Shown here in pieces: positions 44,170 through 54,627 of a stretch of 64,000 nucleotides of DNA. The notes under the pieces were generated by a model. The model was not told the DNA's origin. It was given only the letters and a program-made list of their open reading frames with translations, and did no database searches. Source of the DNA: Sepioteuthis lessoniana (lineage: Eukaryota > Mollusca > Cephalopoda > Myopsida > Loliginidae); the NCBI GenBank assembly GCA_963585895.1, contig OY757934.1, positions 38,127,758 to 38,191,757 on the forward strand, written 5' to 3'. The position numbers were made by a program, and so were the translations under genes. Each line of letters starts with the position of its first letter. The first letter of the stretch is position 1.

Positions 44170-44520
44170 AATCCTCTTGCTCATCCTTACTATCATCATC
44201 AAGGCATACCTAATTCTCGGATTCTTTTGTCTCCCTATTTCTTCCTCTCTCTCTCTCTATATATATATATATATCAGCCATTGAACTTGGTAGTCTTCTA
44301 AATCTCACTGAATTGATATATATATATACGTTTTTGCTGGTCGGTGAACACTCGTATGTCTATGTGCGGTAATCCATAAGAGAATGTCGCTAAGAAGTTC
44401 GTCTTTATTTTGTTAGCAGTGCCCAGTATGTCTTATTCGTCTTACTTAAATTACTTGTGAGATGGGAGGCAAGTGGCCGACCAACGGTTGTTTTGTATAG
44501 TACTGCTTCCATGATTTAAC
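44170..44520 (-). pseudogene. RTE-like LINE relic
   Basis: Minus strand frame: SWKQYYTKQPLVGHLPPISQ, VRRIRHTGHC, QNKDELLSDILLW and ITAHRHTSVHRPAKTYI. This is the part between the RT thumb and the C-terminal 'PARTYIQQLCEDTG' end. It is interrupted by stops and by (AT)n tracts. Confidence 0.7.
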
Positions 44521-44723
44521 CAAAATAGCAATATCCTTGCGTAATTTCCGTACAATATCTTATTAATTTTCACAATTATGTTCTTCTAGAAATGATAAAA
44601 TCAAGATACTTGTAAGATTTGTAAGAAAACTATTTTTTATAAAAGAAATATTGTCAGACGTGTTCATACTTTTGAACAATAATTTATATAGATCAACATT
44701 TTCTTTTTTAAGTAAAGGAATTA

Positions 44724-45342
44724 TATTGTGAATTAAATTACCATGAGCAGAAAATCTGGCGAACACTTACGCATGACATACGGAAAGAGTGAACAGCTTT
44801 TACGACTTTATTAGGTCTCGTCAGCTGTGTATATCGTGATCTCCACCACTGGAGATCGAACCAGCGACAACAGATGGCAGACCCGAAGCTCTACAACTGA
44901 GCCATCAACCCATACCGTTCATAAGTGACGCCAAATTAAGTCCTTATGGTAATTGCACGGCAAATTAACCTAAATGTGTCGTGCAAGTTACATCCGTACT
45001 CTTAACAAGGGATATGGTCACCTCCAGGGCCACGTTTTCCTAAGAGGATTAGAAATACGTATCCACGTAATTATTATGACCTCAAGGGCAAGGATATGGA
45101 TGTACATTTTCTTTTTTAAATTGAGGAATTGTATTATCTTTGGCATCACTTGTGTGTGATATGGCTCAGTCGTAGAGTTTCGGGTCTGCAATCTCTGGTC
45201 GCTGGTTCGATCTCCAATGGTGAATATCACGATATACACTGCTGACGAGACCTAATAAAGTCGAGACAGCTGTCCACTGTTTCCGTATGTCGTGAGTAAG
45301 TGTTCGCCAGATTTTCTAGTCATGGTAATTCAATTCACAATA
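44724..45342. mobile_element. Palindromic hammerhead element
   Basis: Ends TATTGTGAATTAAATTACC and, inverted, TATTGTGAATTGAATTACC, with TA at both borders. Each arm reads from outside in: terminal sequence, hammerhead, tRNA-like part (GGTTCGATCTCCA, with GATGGCTCAGTTGTAGAGC in the left arm). The arms face head to head across about 230 bp. Left arm core CTGACGA (44824-44818) is intact but GAAA is GTAAA. Right arm core 45242-45248 is intact but GAAA reads GAGA (45263-45266). Right-arm stem I is excellent: CACGATATAC pairs with GTATGTCGTG. Confidence 0.75.
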
Positions 45343-45602
45343 CTTTATATCATCCTTTCAGGACAATAACAATGGATACCGGTAATAACATGATGATTTA
45401 AAAACGTTCTAGCAGGTGTACATGGAGGCGCTATAACGTTACGGTTATAGTCGTCGGAAATGGACTTGGTTAACAAGTTCAAAGCCTAAACGAAGCTGTT
45501 TGTATTTAGCATAGCGTTAACACGCTCTGGAAAAAGTATGAATCCAATAAATATTTCTTCAGCTATGGGTAATTGTGTTGCAAAGTTGTCCTCTCTCTCG
45601 AG

Positions 45603-45604
<2 letters not shown>

Positions 45605-45666
<62 letters not shown>
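45605..45666. repeat. (AT)n microsatellite
   Basis: About 31 AT units, preceded by CTCTCTCTCGAGA. Borders the RTE relic. Confidence 0.95.
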
Positions 45667-45668
<2 letters not shown>

Positions 45669-45831
45669 CAGCCATTGCACTTGGTAGATCTTCTAAATGA
45701 CATTCAGAGCAGATGTATACACATTTTTGCTCTTCGGTGAACACTGGTATGTCTATGTGTGGTAGTCCATAGGAAAACGTCTCTTATGCGTTTGTCCTTA
45801 CTTTGCAAGCAGTAAGGACGAACTCGTTTGA
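45667..45831 (-). pseudogene. RTE-like LINE relic, short
   Basis: Minus strand frame: ETFSYGLPHIDIPVFTEEQK, CVYICSECHLEDLPSAMAD. Aligns with 21632-21820 and 44170-44400. 165 bp only. Confidence 0.65.
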
Positions 45832-45905
45832 GACAACCGGTCAAGGAAAAGAAAAACTCTGAATTCAAACCAGTCATAAACCCAAAGCTGCATGAACTCC
45901 GCCAT

Positions 45906-47487
45906 ATTATTCCATATTACACCCTACATAAGAAGCACCCCCACGATTAAACAAGGTCATAAGATTTGTCATATGTATGTCTCAAAAAGGCCAAGATAGT
46001 TTAATGATCACTCCTTTTCCTAATATTGGTTTTGTTCTAAACTAAACCACGCTCAGCACATAATTACAAATTAATTTTGTCTATTCTTTTCTTCCTTTAT
46101 TCTTTTCTGATCCAATCTTGTTATACGTGTGTCTTATTATGTTGTATCTACATTAGACAAGACTGAGCCGCCCACAAGAGACAGAAAAATATTAGTGGAA
46201 AAGTATAATCAATTTAATCTTCAATCTTCTTAAATGATAGGTAGCTGAAGACCGAGTTTTTTTTTTTTCATTAAAAAAAAAAAAAAAAAAAAAAAAAATC
46301 AATATTAATAAATGAAAATGATTTGTTCGTCTGTCCCCTATCGGCGGCTAAACGTTTTCATGTACATTTACTAATTTTGGCATACATATTTATTGAACCC
46401 AGCAGAAGATTTCAAAGTAAGAAAAAATAAGTTCCACAAGATAAAAAGTAAAGCTTTCATCGATATGAGACCTTTAAACAACAACTGAGAAATAAGCCAT
46501 TTTGCCGCAAGACATAATTAATCGTACAAAATCTGAAATTCCAAGTTTCCAAAGAAAAAAATTCCTAAACTACAGATTTACAAAAGTAGTTATAGTATTA
46601 TAAGTAAATGTTACTGTGGTACGAATATATTAGTTACCAAAACGGCTGCCAAAATTCAATGTCTTTCGGTGTTTAGGAGAAACAAGATATGATTGATACA
46701 ACACTTGGATTGGACTTGCCGAGATTACCATCTAAGAGTCACCAACCTGAGGCAGAAGTGGGCAGGGGGTATCCGGTTAATCCCAGTATATGTATAATTA
46801 TATATGACGGATGTCGTAATTAAGCCTCATTTTTTCTTTTGATGGCTAGTGTTCGAGGGGACAAACTTTCGCGGTAGCGGAGAACGAGGAACAAATCAAA
46901 GATACGAAAAGCGACGGTTGCTAAAAGAATGAAAAAAAAAAAAAAACAACACCATCCACGTGGTGTCATTTATCCATTTCGTCCTATTTCCATGGTTCTA
47001 GAAATTAAACGAAGAGAATAAAGCAACGATGTCCCAACAATAAGACGAGTTATGGTTTCGTGCACCCTTTCCTCCGACATCTGAATATAAGTCATTAGTG
47101 ACATAGTTGTCGTCGTTGACTATGCAACATGATTCACATTTAATTAATCAATACTTACTTGGATTATATGTCGTTCTTCTAGCTAGAAATGTAAAATAAT
47201 TATTTATTTAAAATCAAAAATACGAACAAAAAGCAATTTTTAATCAATAAATCTTTTCAGATCCACTCGTTGAAATTAAAACCTGTTTCTCAACAAAGCT
47301 CTACGAAAATTTCCTACGAGGAATATTAAATCTATAAGATATGTAACTGTGAGTAATAATATTTAGTGAAAATAGGTCGTCAAATAGAAATTGTTTAGTA
47401 ACATGAAACACGGAATATGCATTTTAAAGAGTTTATTTTAAACCCTTCAAAATTTGTTGCTTTTGTAAGAAATACCAGCAAATGATT
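45906..47487. other. Unassigned spacer, 1.6 kb
   Basis: T- and A-runs at 46259-46299. 46311-46370 begins AATGAAAATGATTTGTTCGT and might be the end of a DNA transposon; I could not find its partner end. 46022-46060 resembles family D. No gene. Confidence 0.4.
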
Positions 47488-47880
47488 GATATGTTATCTG
47501 TTACGTGGCATAATGCGTATCGTCGTAAGTGGTATTATCGCCCGGCGTCTGAGGCATTTTGGGAAATGCCGGGCGCGTGTGGGCTACGGCCCTGCGCCTG
47601 GATCCACCTTAAATAAGGCCTTGTGCCATACTCGTCCGGTTGGTGGGACGGAGAACAAATACCATCGTCGTAAGTGGTAGATTCGGCGAATCGAGTTCAA
47701 ATTCTAAATGGGATTGTTTGCATTTTCACATAGCGTTAACACCCTTCGAAAAGATATGAAAGAAACTATTTTCACCCCGGCAATGGATAAATAGTGGGGC
47801 AGACTAAGCTCTTTTTAGCTTGTGTGGCAAAGAGCTGAGGAGAAGAAAAACTCTTATTCCTAACAAGTTGTAGAAATAAA
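47488..47880 (+). mobile_element. SINE family A with a 129-bp insertion
   Basis: SINE A head runs to TGCGTATCGTCGTAAGTGGT at 47514-47533 and resumes after the insertion with GATTCGGCGAATCGAGTTCA, ATTTTCACATAGCG, GCAATGGATAAATAGTGGGG and GGAGAAGAAAAACTC. The tail is lost. Confidence 0.8.
47535..47663. mobile_element. Unknown 129-bp insertion, 16-bp TSD
   Basis: Perfect duplication ATCGTCGTAAGTGGTA at 47519-47534 and 47664-47679. The insert is GC-rich (CGCCCGGCGTCTGAGGC, GGCATTTTGGGAAATGCC hairpin, CGTCC...GGGACG hairpin) and shares AAGGCCTTGTGCCATACTCG then TCCG with 49913-49935. No poly-A. A long TSD fits LINE-style insertion; family not recognised. Confidence 0.8.
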
Positions 47881-48369
47881 GATGTATGGGCTCCGCCAGG
47901 CTTATTCTTGCTCAAGAACTGTTCAATCAGTATGAAAATTCACCTTCTCTATCGGTCGTCTTGATTCTTTTCTAGAACGAAGACACAATTAGGGAATTGA
48001 GATTGGTTCTTTAATCAATTCAGTTGCAACGAAACTTTAACCAGACAACGTGCGCACATATTTATCAGTAGACATGTAATCATTTAAATGTCGGCGCTTT
48101 TGTTTTATTCGCCCAAACTGGACAGTCGGGCGCTAGATTCGAAATTTGTAACTGACTTTTAGATTTTTTTTTTTTTTCAGATTCTGGTTTGCTTATTATT
48201 TTTTTAATTATTAATTTCAGCTTGTAACCGACTTTGTAATTGGTTGATTTTGAAGGCTGTAGTTTCCATACCATTTTTTAATAACTTTCACTTTTATTTT
48301 CTTTCATCTTAATCTTTCTTAACTCATTTTGCCGCCATTTACGAACTCACAACAGGAAAATCTATAAGT
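47881..48369. other. Unassigned spacer
   Basis: AT-rich; T-run at 48166-48178. The 64-codon minus-strand frame at 48080-48274 is lysine-rich with no motif. Confidence 0.45.
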
Positions 48370-48470
48370 TGTCATTCATTAAATTTAGCTTAGTTTAGAA
48401 CGAAACCAAAAGTTTGGAGCATACAGTGAGAATCGAACCTACGAACAATGAATTACGAGGAGTCAATGGT
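48370..48470 (-). mobile_element. SINE family D fragment
   Basis: Plus strand AGCTTAGTTTAGAACGAAAC, CATACAGTGAGAATCGAACC and GAGTCAATGGTTCGCAGAAG are the complement of a tRNA-like head with B box GGTTCGATTCTC. Tail-side AACTAAGC matches 40375. Confidence 0.5.
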
Positions 48471-48721
48471 TCGCAGAAGCCCAAACAAATTCATCTAAAT
48501 TTACGCTTTCTCTTTTTTTTTTTTTCTCTCTCTTTGTCGGTACAGTCCTTATTGTTATTTTTTACACAAGTAATGTTAATCTGTTCTTACTAAACAGCTG
48601 CTATAGGCAGGATGCGACACAAGGTCAGTTTCTTTTAAAAAAAAAAATAAAAAAAAAAAAAAAAGCACGTTTAGTTTGAACTTCTTCTAAACCAGTAGCC
48701 GTAACAGGGGAAAAGAAAGAT

Positions 48722-48974
48722 TGTCAACCAATTTCAAATCACACGCTATGTACCAGTTCCTGGCAAATCATCAACGAGCAAATTTAGTTCTAAGATGACC
48801 ACTTCAGAAGAGCATTGTACTGTAAGCAACTAATGTTCGTTGAGCAAAACTAAGCAATGCTATTTAAGTAACAACAAACCTACAGCCAGGTCATTCTGAA
48901 ACCAGTTTCTCGTCAGATCACCGAAGTTAAACAGCAATGAGCCTGTTCAGTTCTGAGAACAGATACTGTAAGCA
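48722..48974 (+). repeat. 5S rRNA-derived tandem pair, relic
   Basis: Second unit (48879-48974): CTACAGCCAGGTCA, TCTCGTCAGATCACCGAAGT, TAAACAGC, GAGCCTGTTCAGTTCT and ACTGTAAGC follow animal 5S rRNA (CTACGACCA, TCTCGTCCGATCACCGAAGT, TAAGCAAC, GAGCCNGGTTAGTACT, GCTGTAAGC). The first unit (about 48722-48832) keeps mainly the 3' half: TTAGTTCTAAGATGACC and GTACTGTAAGC. The C-box region is mutated in both. Either two 5S pseudogenes or a SINE3-like 5S-derived SINE. Confidence 0.6.
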
Positions 48975-49349
48975 AAGCTTATTAAATAACAAAAAAGAAT
49001 GAAAACGGTCTAATTCAAACATTTGTTGAGTAAGTCTAGTTAAACGAATCAGCTTCTTTGTCTTTTAATTACAAGATTTAAATCTCTGTGGATTTGTTGG
49101 CGTAATTTACATATGAATATCATTAGTATCACCTTGCTTGTTTGCTTTTTGTTTCGTTTTCTTTTTAGTAGTTTGTTTTTGGATATTTTTTTTTTTCATG
49201 CAGAGGTCGATAGAATGACCTCGCAAGTTTCAAATTCGTAGCTATTAGCAGTGAACTAGTAGGAAGTACGTCTTTGCGAAGCAGCAGCAGCTATATAGTT
49301 TTGATTGCCACCTTGACGTAGCATGATCACTATCGTGTGTTTTTGATTT
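48975..49349. other. Unassigned spacer
   Basis: No recognised feature; T-rich from 49140 to 49200. 49240-49349 may be upstream parts of the transposase relic that follows. Confidence 0.4.
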
Positions 49350-49595
49350 TTTTTTCTATGGTGCCTCTTCTCTGTAAGTGGTGAAATTCCGTGGCTTGCT
49401 TACTCACTAGATCTATCCCCTGCTGGTTATTTCTCCAGGGGATACTTGAAAGTTTAAGTCTTTAAACGTAGGCCGTAGATAACGGAAATATTTCATACCT
49501 CATAAAATCACTGCAATACCAGAGGTAATGATTAGGCGTGCACTGCAGAAATTCAAAGGAAGCTTCGTAAATGTGTGTGAAAGTTATGAAAGACA
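49350..49595 (+). pseudogene. DDE transposase (mariner-like) C-terminal relic
   Basis: From 49398 one frame, with three stops, reads AYSLDLSPAGYFSRGYLKV, VFKRRP, ITEIFHTS, NHCNTRGND, ACTAEIQRKLRKCV. This matches the pattern 'SPDLxPxDFxLWGxLK ... RP xx I xEL ... RRxxxCI' of IS630/Tc1/mariner transposases. Just upstream (49352-49375) YGASSL stands where DGAPPH is usual. Catalytic residues are lost. Confidence 0.65.
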
Positions 49596-49724
49596 TCAAT
49601 ATGAATAAGATAAAAAAAATAAGAAATATAATTTTCGAATGTAAACAAAATTATCGTTTCCCCCACCAGTCTCATTATTTAAAAAAAATTTTAAAGCTTT
49701 ATTGATGAGTAATTTTTTTTTATT

Positions 49725-49725
49725 A

Positions 49726-49778
<53 letters not shown>
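49725..49778. repeat. (AT)n microsatellite
   Basis: About 24 AT units. The DNA from 49596 to 49850 around it has no other recognised feature. Confidence 0.9.
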
Positions 49779-49782
<4 letters not shown>

Positions 49783-49859
49783 TGAAAGCACATTCTGATT
49801 AATTTACGGTTGTCGTTTTTTCTGCTTTCTATAATATAATAGCAGTTAATTTGTGACGG

Positions 49860-50030
49860 TTGGGTTGGGTTTTCATGGCATATCAACCATTGTTGATTTA
49901 ATGTTGATTTAAAAAGGCCTTGTGCCATACTCGTCCGTTTGATGGGACGGCCGACAAGTACCGTTCTACAAGATCTCGGTCAACTACGGATGTAACCCGA
50001 ACAGCACGAGAATTATAATATTTGTTGGAC
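49860..50030 (-). mobile_element. SINE family I
   Basis: Minus strand from 50030: CTCGTGCTGTTCGGGTTACA head, GACCGAGATCTTGTAGAACG, GGACGAGTATGGCACAAGGC, then the shared tail TTGATATGCCATGAAAACCC AACC. The middle piece is shared with the 129-bp insert at 47535. Confidence 0.6.
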
Positions 50031-50099
50031 TGTATTACTTCAGTTAATTAATAGTTAACTCTATTTCATAGTATGTCTTCCTTAACACGGTACAATTCT

Positions 50100-50725
50100 A
50101 ACGCAAATAATTAGATTTACTATCAATTATTTGTTTGCACACAGTTAAATGGTTTTAAGTATTGCTATGTAACAGTAACAATGTAACATCAGTCATTGTT
50201 TGTACACAGTAAAATGGTTCCAAGTATTGTTGTTTAACGCTAATTATTCTATTTAGCCCTCCTCATTCTTTTCCGTACAGTTAAATGGTTCCAAGTATTG
50301 CTGTTTAACGCTAATTATTCTATTCAGTCCTCCCCATTCTCTTCCGTACAGTTAAATGGTTCCAAGTATTGCTACGTATCATTAGCAATTCAATTAAATA
50401 TCAGTCATTTGTTTACACAGTTAAATGATCAAACAGCTGTATTTCTAACAATTCAATTTAGTATGTCATTCGCTTGAACACTGCCAAACAGTTCTATATG
50501 ACCCATAGATAGGAGCCAATTAGGTGCTACCACTCTGGTTCAGAGTGAACATGTGAACAATGACAATGAAGGAGTACTCTACATTCCCCAAACTCCAGCA
50601 TCACTGGATTCTCACCATTAGATTGTTTAGAGTCATATATAGGACACTCGTTCGTGAGGTGGGGTTTTACCTCTCTGCAGAGATTTAGCGGTGTATTCTC
50701 CAGCGCCAACTGACAGAGCTGTCGT
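50100..50725 (-). mobile_element. SINE family C', long tail array
   Basis: Head 50725-50490 on the minus strand (CAGTTGGCGCTGGAGAATAC, CTCTGCAGAGAGGTAAAACC, CACTCTGAACCAGAGTGG). On the plus strand the tail units GTTAAATGGTTCCAAGTATT with GCT recur near 50145, 50211, 50280 and 50350, about 66-70 bp apart. Good example of the C' tail amplification. Confidence 0.75.
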
Positions 50726-50756
50726 AAATGTTTAGGGAAAAAAGCTAGATAGGAAC

Positions 50757-50960
50757 TACACAAGGACGCTGCATGTTCTTCTGAACAAATCCTGAAAGCA
50801 GCAACCTACAAAACAGTTATACAGCCGTTTACCTTTCATTGACACACCAATGTTAGCCGAACAGCAAAAACCTTCATTTATCAGCTTTGTATTGACACAG
50901 GTGCTGCCTATAGGACTTATCAAGAGCGATGACTGACAGGCAGGGTTTGTGCACGCGTGT
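50757..50960 (+). pseudogene. RTE-like LINE relic
   Basis: Plus strand frame: TLHVLLNKSXKQQPTKQLYS (X is a stop), RLPFIDTPMLAEQQKPSFIS, FVLTQVLPIGLIKSDD. It joins the 'NKSWxQHPTKQQLY' segment straight to the 'HIDIPVxADQQ' segment, so about 25 codons are deleted. Dead. Confidence 0.65.
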
Positions 50961-51012
50961 GTTTGAAAGGAACCCATGCCCTCGGCATACCTGGATTAAT
51001 TATGAATAGTTA

Positions 51013-51250
51013 TAGGTTTTGTTTCTTTGTTTAAGGGCATATCAACCTTCATAGGTTATTTAATGCCAAAGCCATCCTTCAAGAAGAACAGTGGTGGTAC
51101 TATTTAATCCATAGCTGGGAGAATAAGGGGTTCATACCTTTCCCAAGGGTATTTGTTGGAAAGTGAACGTAATAGCGCGACTGGAGTTCGAACTCGCTTA
51201 TTACGATCCTGCAGTCCATCGCTTTAACCATTACACCACGAGGACATCCC
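51013..51250 (-). mobile_element. SINE family B, full length
   Basis: Minus strand: GGGATGTCCTCGTGGTGTAA head at 51250, A box TGGTTAAAGCGATGG, B box GAGTTCGAACTCC, tail GGCTTTGGCATTAAATAACC and GGTTGATATGCCCTTAAACA. One of the best-preserved B copies. Confidence 0.9.
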
Positions 51251-51502
51251 ACTGAATAGTTCTCGTTGTTAAATAGCTTATTAGTGGCTATTATTACCAA
51301 GTCCCTTATTCATAAGTTAAATGTGAATCAAAGATATACCAAGTGAAGATCTAACAGCTATGCAACTGATAACTATGACATGAGGTGGATATGTGATGGA
51401 TGAAATTACAACTAATTTTAACATGTGTGTTGTGATATTTAATAATATGTTAGATAACTGCATAACTACCATTCTTCACAATAAGAGTGAATAGGTTAGG
51501 TT
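51251..51502. other. Spacer
   Basis: AT-rich, no recognised feature. Confidence 0.5.
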
Positions 51503-52138
51503 TAGTTTCTTTGTTTAATCGTATATCAACCTTTGTTGGTTATTTAAAGCCGAAGCTATCCTTGTGGAAGAATAGTGTAATATAATGGCCGAGGGATTTC
51601 GTTTTATGCTTTTGGGTTTAGTTGGGCTGAGAAGCATGGGTTACTTAGGTGCATGGGTTACTTAGGTGCAACATTAACGCAGGTGTTCACGCGCGCGCAG
51701 GCGGAGCGGACGTGTCAGTCAGAGATGTCACAATAACCCAGATGGGAAACGGGGCTAGTAAGTGCGAATGACGTCACCCACCGGAAGTGCGCGGAGGATT
51801 TTGGGAATTTTAAAAAAGTCAGTTAGTTGAGTTGAGACCTGCCTCGGGAGAAGACGGCTGACTTTCGCTTGCTCGCGGAGGACTTGGGCAGGTGTCGCAC
51901 GAGATGGTGGGGGGCAGATGGAAAAGCCAGAATAGAAAGAATGCGTATCTCTCTCCTTATGTCGAAGAACCTTTAAACTCAAAGGTAATAAAAAGTTTCG
52001 TACCTGAACTAAGAAGTCGTGTTTTTCGTGTTTCGAGATTCCTATGTTCTTAGCCGTTTCTCTGATCGTGTGGACATACTTGTGGAACCCAGTCGTAGTC
52101 ATGCCATGAACGACATGCACCATATATATATATATATG

Positions 52139-52178
<40 letters not shown>

Positions 52179-52345
52179 GAACAGTAGTGGTAAAATTTAA
52201 CCCATTGCTGGAGGGATAATAGGGTTCATACCCTTCGCAAAGTTATTAGTCCGAAAGAGAACGTAATTGTGCGCCTGGAGTTCGAACTCGCTTGCTCTAA
52301 TGTCGCAATCCAACACATTAACCAATCCTTCACGGGACTCCCCCT
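51503..52345 (-). mobile_element. SINE family B split by an LTR
   Basis: Tail part 51503-51575 (TTTCTTTGTTTAATCGTATA, TATTTAAAGCCGAAGC on plus). Head part 52187-52345 (AGAACAGTAGTGGTAAAATT, GAGTTCGAACTCGC, CACGGGACTCCCCC). The 5-6 bases GAATAG before and GAACAG after the insert may be the LTR target duplication. Confidence 0.75.
51576..52186 (+). mobile_element. Solo-LTR-like insertion, second copy
   Basis: Starts TGTAATATAATGGCCGAGGG, close to the start of 37087. Shared blocks: GGGATTTCGTTTTAT, CATGGGTTACTTAGGTGCA, CAGAGATGTCACAATAA, GAATGACGTCA (CRE-like TGACGTCA near 51769) and CAGTTAGTTGAG. The 13-bp unit CATGGGTTACTTA is doubled. The 3' side is longer than in the first copy and passes into (AT)n at 52123-52174, so its end is uncertain. 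Confidence 0.6.
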
Positions 52346-52756
52346 GAATCTTTAATTCGTAACTATAAACATTTGGAAGAAATAATAAAAGCACAAAGAA
52401 AGAATGAAAATAACAAAAGGAAATAGCGAACATTGTTTATTATTCAAAATTAGATTTTGAACAGGATCTATGCTGCCTTTTTTATATACTTTCTAAACCT
52501 GAAAGATCATTACTCTAAGCCCTGCGTTAAGCATAGTCAATCGCTTTCAATCTTAGCTTGTATTTTCTTTTATCTTCATGATTTCCTTATTCTACAGCAA
52601 ATCCCCAGGCTGTCAATCTCGGATATCTTTTTATGAACAAAGTGAAAACTATTGATTTTCGCAATTGCGCTAAAGATGTGCACGAAATCTGTCATCTATT
52701 TTTGTCCTGAATGTTATGTCTTCAATTGCCGGCAAAGTGACGTTCTTATGATCTAG
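52346..52756. other. Unassigned spacer
   Basis: No gene or repeat recognised. Confidence 0.5.
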
Positions 52757-53083
52757 CCTTGCCCAGTCGGCTGGGGTTGTAGAATACATTGCATCTCTGC
52801 ATAGGGGTCAAACCACCCCCAACAAGTGTCCTGTATATGACACTAAACAATCTGATGGTGAGGTTCCAGTATTGCTGGAGCTTTGGGGAATGCGGAGTAC
52901 CCCTTCATTGCCATCCCAGGTCCACTCTGGCTCAGAATGGTAGCACCTGATCGGGCCCTATCTATGGTCAAATAGAAGTAAACTTTGTACTTATGCTAAA
53001 CTGAATTGTTTGAAATATAATTCGGCGTTAAATGACCCGAAAAGGGTTGATACACCATAAAACAAAACAACCAACCAAACTGA
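52757..53083 (+). mobile_element. SINE family C, short tail
   Basis: Head TTGCCCAGTCGGCTGGGGTT, then GTGTCCTGTATATGACACT, GGTGAGGTTCCAGTATTGCT, CAGGTCCACTCTGGC, one TTTGAAATATAA unit, and the tail TTCGGCGTTAAATGACCCG with GGGTTGATACACCATAAAAC. Tail stem pairs have changed together (GACCC/GGGTT). Confidence 0.85.
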
Positions 53084-54185
53084 TCTAGCCACCTGCAGTA
53101 CTATGACCTTATCTCGCAATCTATGTATTCATGTATGGGGTTAACTGAAGACATATGGGAAAATGTGAATTGTAGTTTGATTATTTGGTCAATATTTTGG
53201 AGATTAGAGGCACATAAAAAATCGCAAATATTAACAGGCTCAAACATTGGTCAGTCTATAAGGGTTACATCATATCAATGTGTGGATGGTGACACTTGGA
53301 TTATATAAGTAAACTAAATCACCGGTCATCCCACACACACAACTAAAATAAATAACAAATCTTAGAGAGCGTAGCGGACATCCTTTAAAGTTTTGTTGGA
53401 TGATCTGAAAATTTAGACAAAAGTTTTGTTTTTTTTTTTGTTTTGTTTTTTAGTAGTAAGGGGATACCTTTTGAAAGGTCAGAAAGTAATTGGAGGTCAG
53501 AGAGTATTCGAAGGTCAGAGAGGGTGGACGCCCGGCATATTGTGTTTTTGAGCGAAAGAGAGTGTATCCAACTGGAACAGTCAAAGTTTTGATCTCCCAA
53601 ATTGAAGAGACTAATTGTTGGTATCAGAAGTGACCCGCAAGAAACACCTGATTGTAAGCAACTCCCTAACCCCACTTCTCTTGATCTCTCCTTCTTACTG
53701 CTAAAATCAATCGTATTTTGATTCATTTCTAACGGACAAATAATAAAAGAAGAACTGAAATACTTGGCATTGCTATCGTAATAAAAAGAGTAGCAAGCAT
53801 TCAAGAAGAAAGAATTCAGGAACCTCTTTGTTTCACGGAAAATCAAAGGACTGGCGAGGATTCACAGAAAAGACAGGAGCCAGTCTCTGAAAAACCCTCA
53901 CCCATTATAAGAGTCCAGGGCGGTTATTCATCACTCCTTTGACCACAAGGCACGCATCCATTTTTTCTCGCAGCTAATGAAATACAGAAATAGTACGATG
54001 ACTAGACAAAAGCCGTCGTGTTAGGGTTGCCTACGTTGCGTCGATTAATTTATACGTGACACAGAAAACTGTATATAAGTCTACTGTATAATATGGAATT
54101 TTACGCTGAATTTCGATCTGAAATTTTCTCTGTATGAGGTGTGATCTGAGACTAATAATCAAAACTGAATTTAATGTTGGCAACG
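53084..54185. other. Spacer with a possible LTR-element start
   Basis: TTGGTATCAGAAGTG at 53618-53632 resembles the tRNA-Leu-type primer-binding site found just after the 5' LTR of some Ty3/gypsy elements. The AGGTCAGA motif recurs at 53476, 53494 and 53512 (18-bp spacing) just upstream. No gag or pol frame follows; the 153-codon minus-strand frame (53385-53846) shows only GG TC-repeat translation and no domain. Confidence 0.3.
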
Positions 54186-54189
54186 AAGG

Positions 54190-54430
54190 CAATTACCGCG
54201 CTACCGACGGGGCATAGAATATACTGACTGTATCCCCTACAAAGAGGTAAGACACAATCCCCATTCAAAAAAAAGTAAGTATCCTACATGTAACGCTAAA
54301 TAGAATCTGATGGTAGGGCTCCAGTACTTGAGAGCGTAGAGTATCACATCATTGGCGTTACTCGTTGTTCCACTCTCATCAGAGGTGTTAGAGTTCAATC
54401 CGAGTGTCTAACTGTTTGAAAATTATTCGT
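54190..54430 (+). mobile_element. SINE family C relic
   Basis: Diverged head: CCGACGGGGCATAGAATATA, GACTGTATCCCCTACAAAGA, ATCTGATGGTAGGGCTCCAG, CACATCATTGGCGTTACTCG and GGTGTTAGAGTTCAATCCGA. No tail. Confidence 0.55.
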
Positions 54431-54500
54431 ATTCGATCGGTCCTTGAGCAAATAAAATCCTCTTATGAAATAAGGACATAAAAATGTTTATGAGCATACT

Positions 54501-54627
54501 ATGAACACAATTTCCTAACCTTTAAGCATAAAGTAATACTTGACATACTAAATTGTGTGATTGAGTGAGTGATTGTTTTAAACGGTATGTCATGTATTAC
54601 TTTGTGCATAAAGGTTAGGGAATTGTG

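Larger units (their letters stand above)
45416..45905 (+). mobile_element. SINE family A split by an RTE relic
   Basis: 5' part 45416-45600: GGCGCTATAACGTTACGGTT head, AAGTTCAAAGCC, CAGCTATGGGTAAT. 3' part 45832-45905: GACAACCGGTCAAGGAAAAG, CTCTGAATTCAAACCAGTC. The (AT)n tract and LINE relic lie between. Confidence 0.6.

Noticed and set aside
46311..46810. Helitron or other DNA transposon end beginning AATGAAAATGATTTG
   Set aside because: No second terminus, no CTRR-type 3' hairpin and no TSD could be found by eye.
53385..53846. 153-codon minus-strand open frame
   Set aside because: No domain recognised; its C-terminal part is a translation of the AGGTCAGA repeats and poly-T. Treated as chance.
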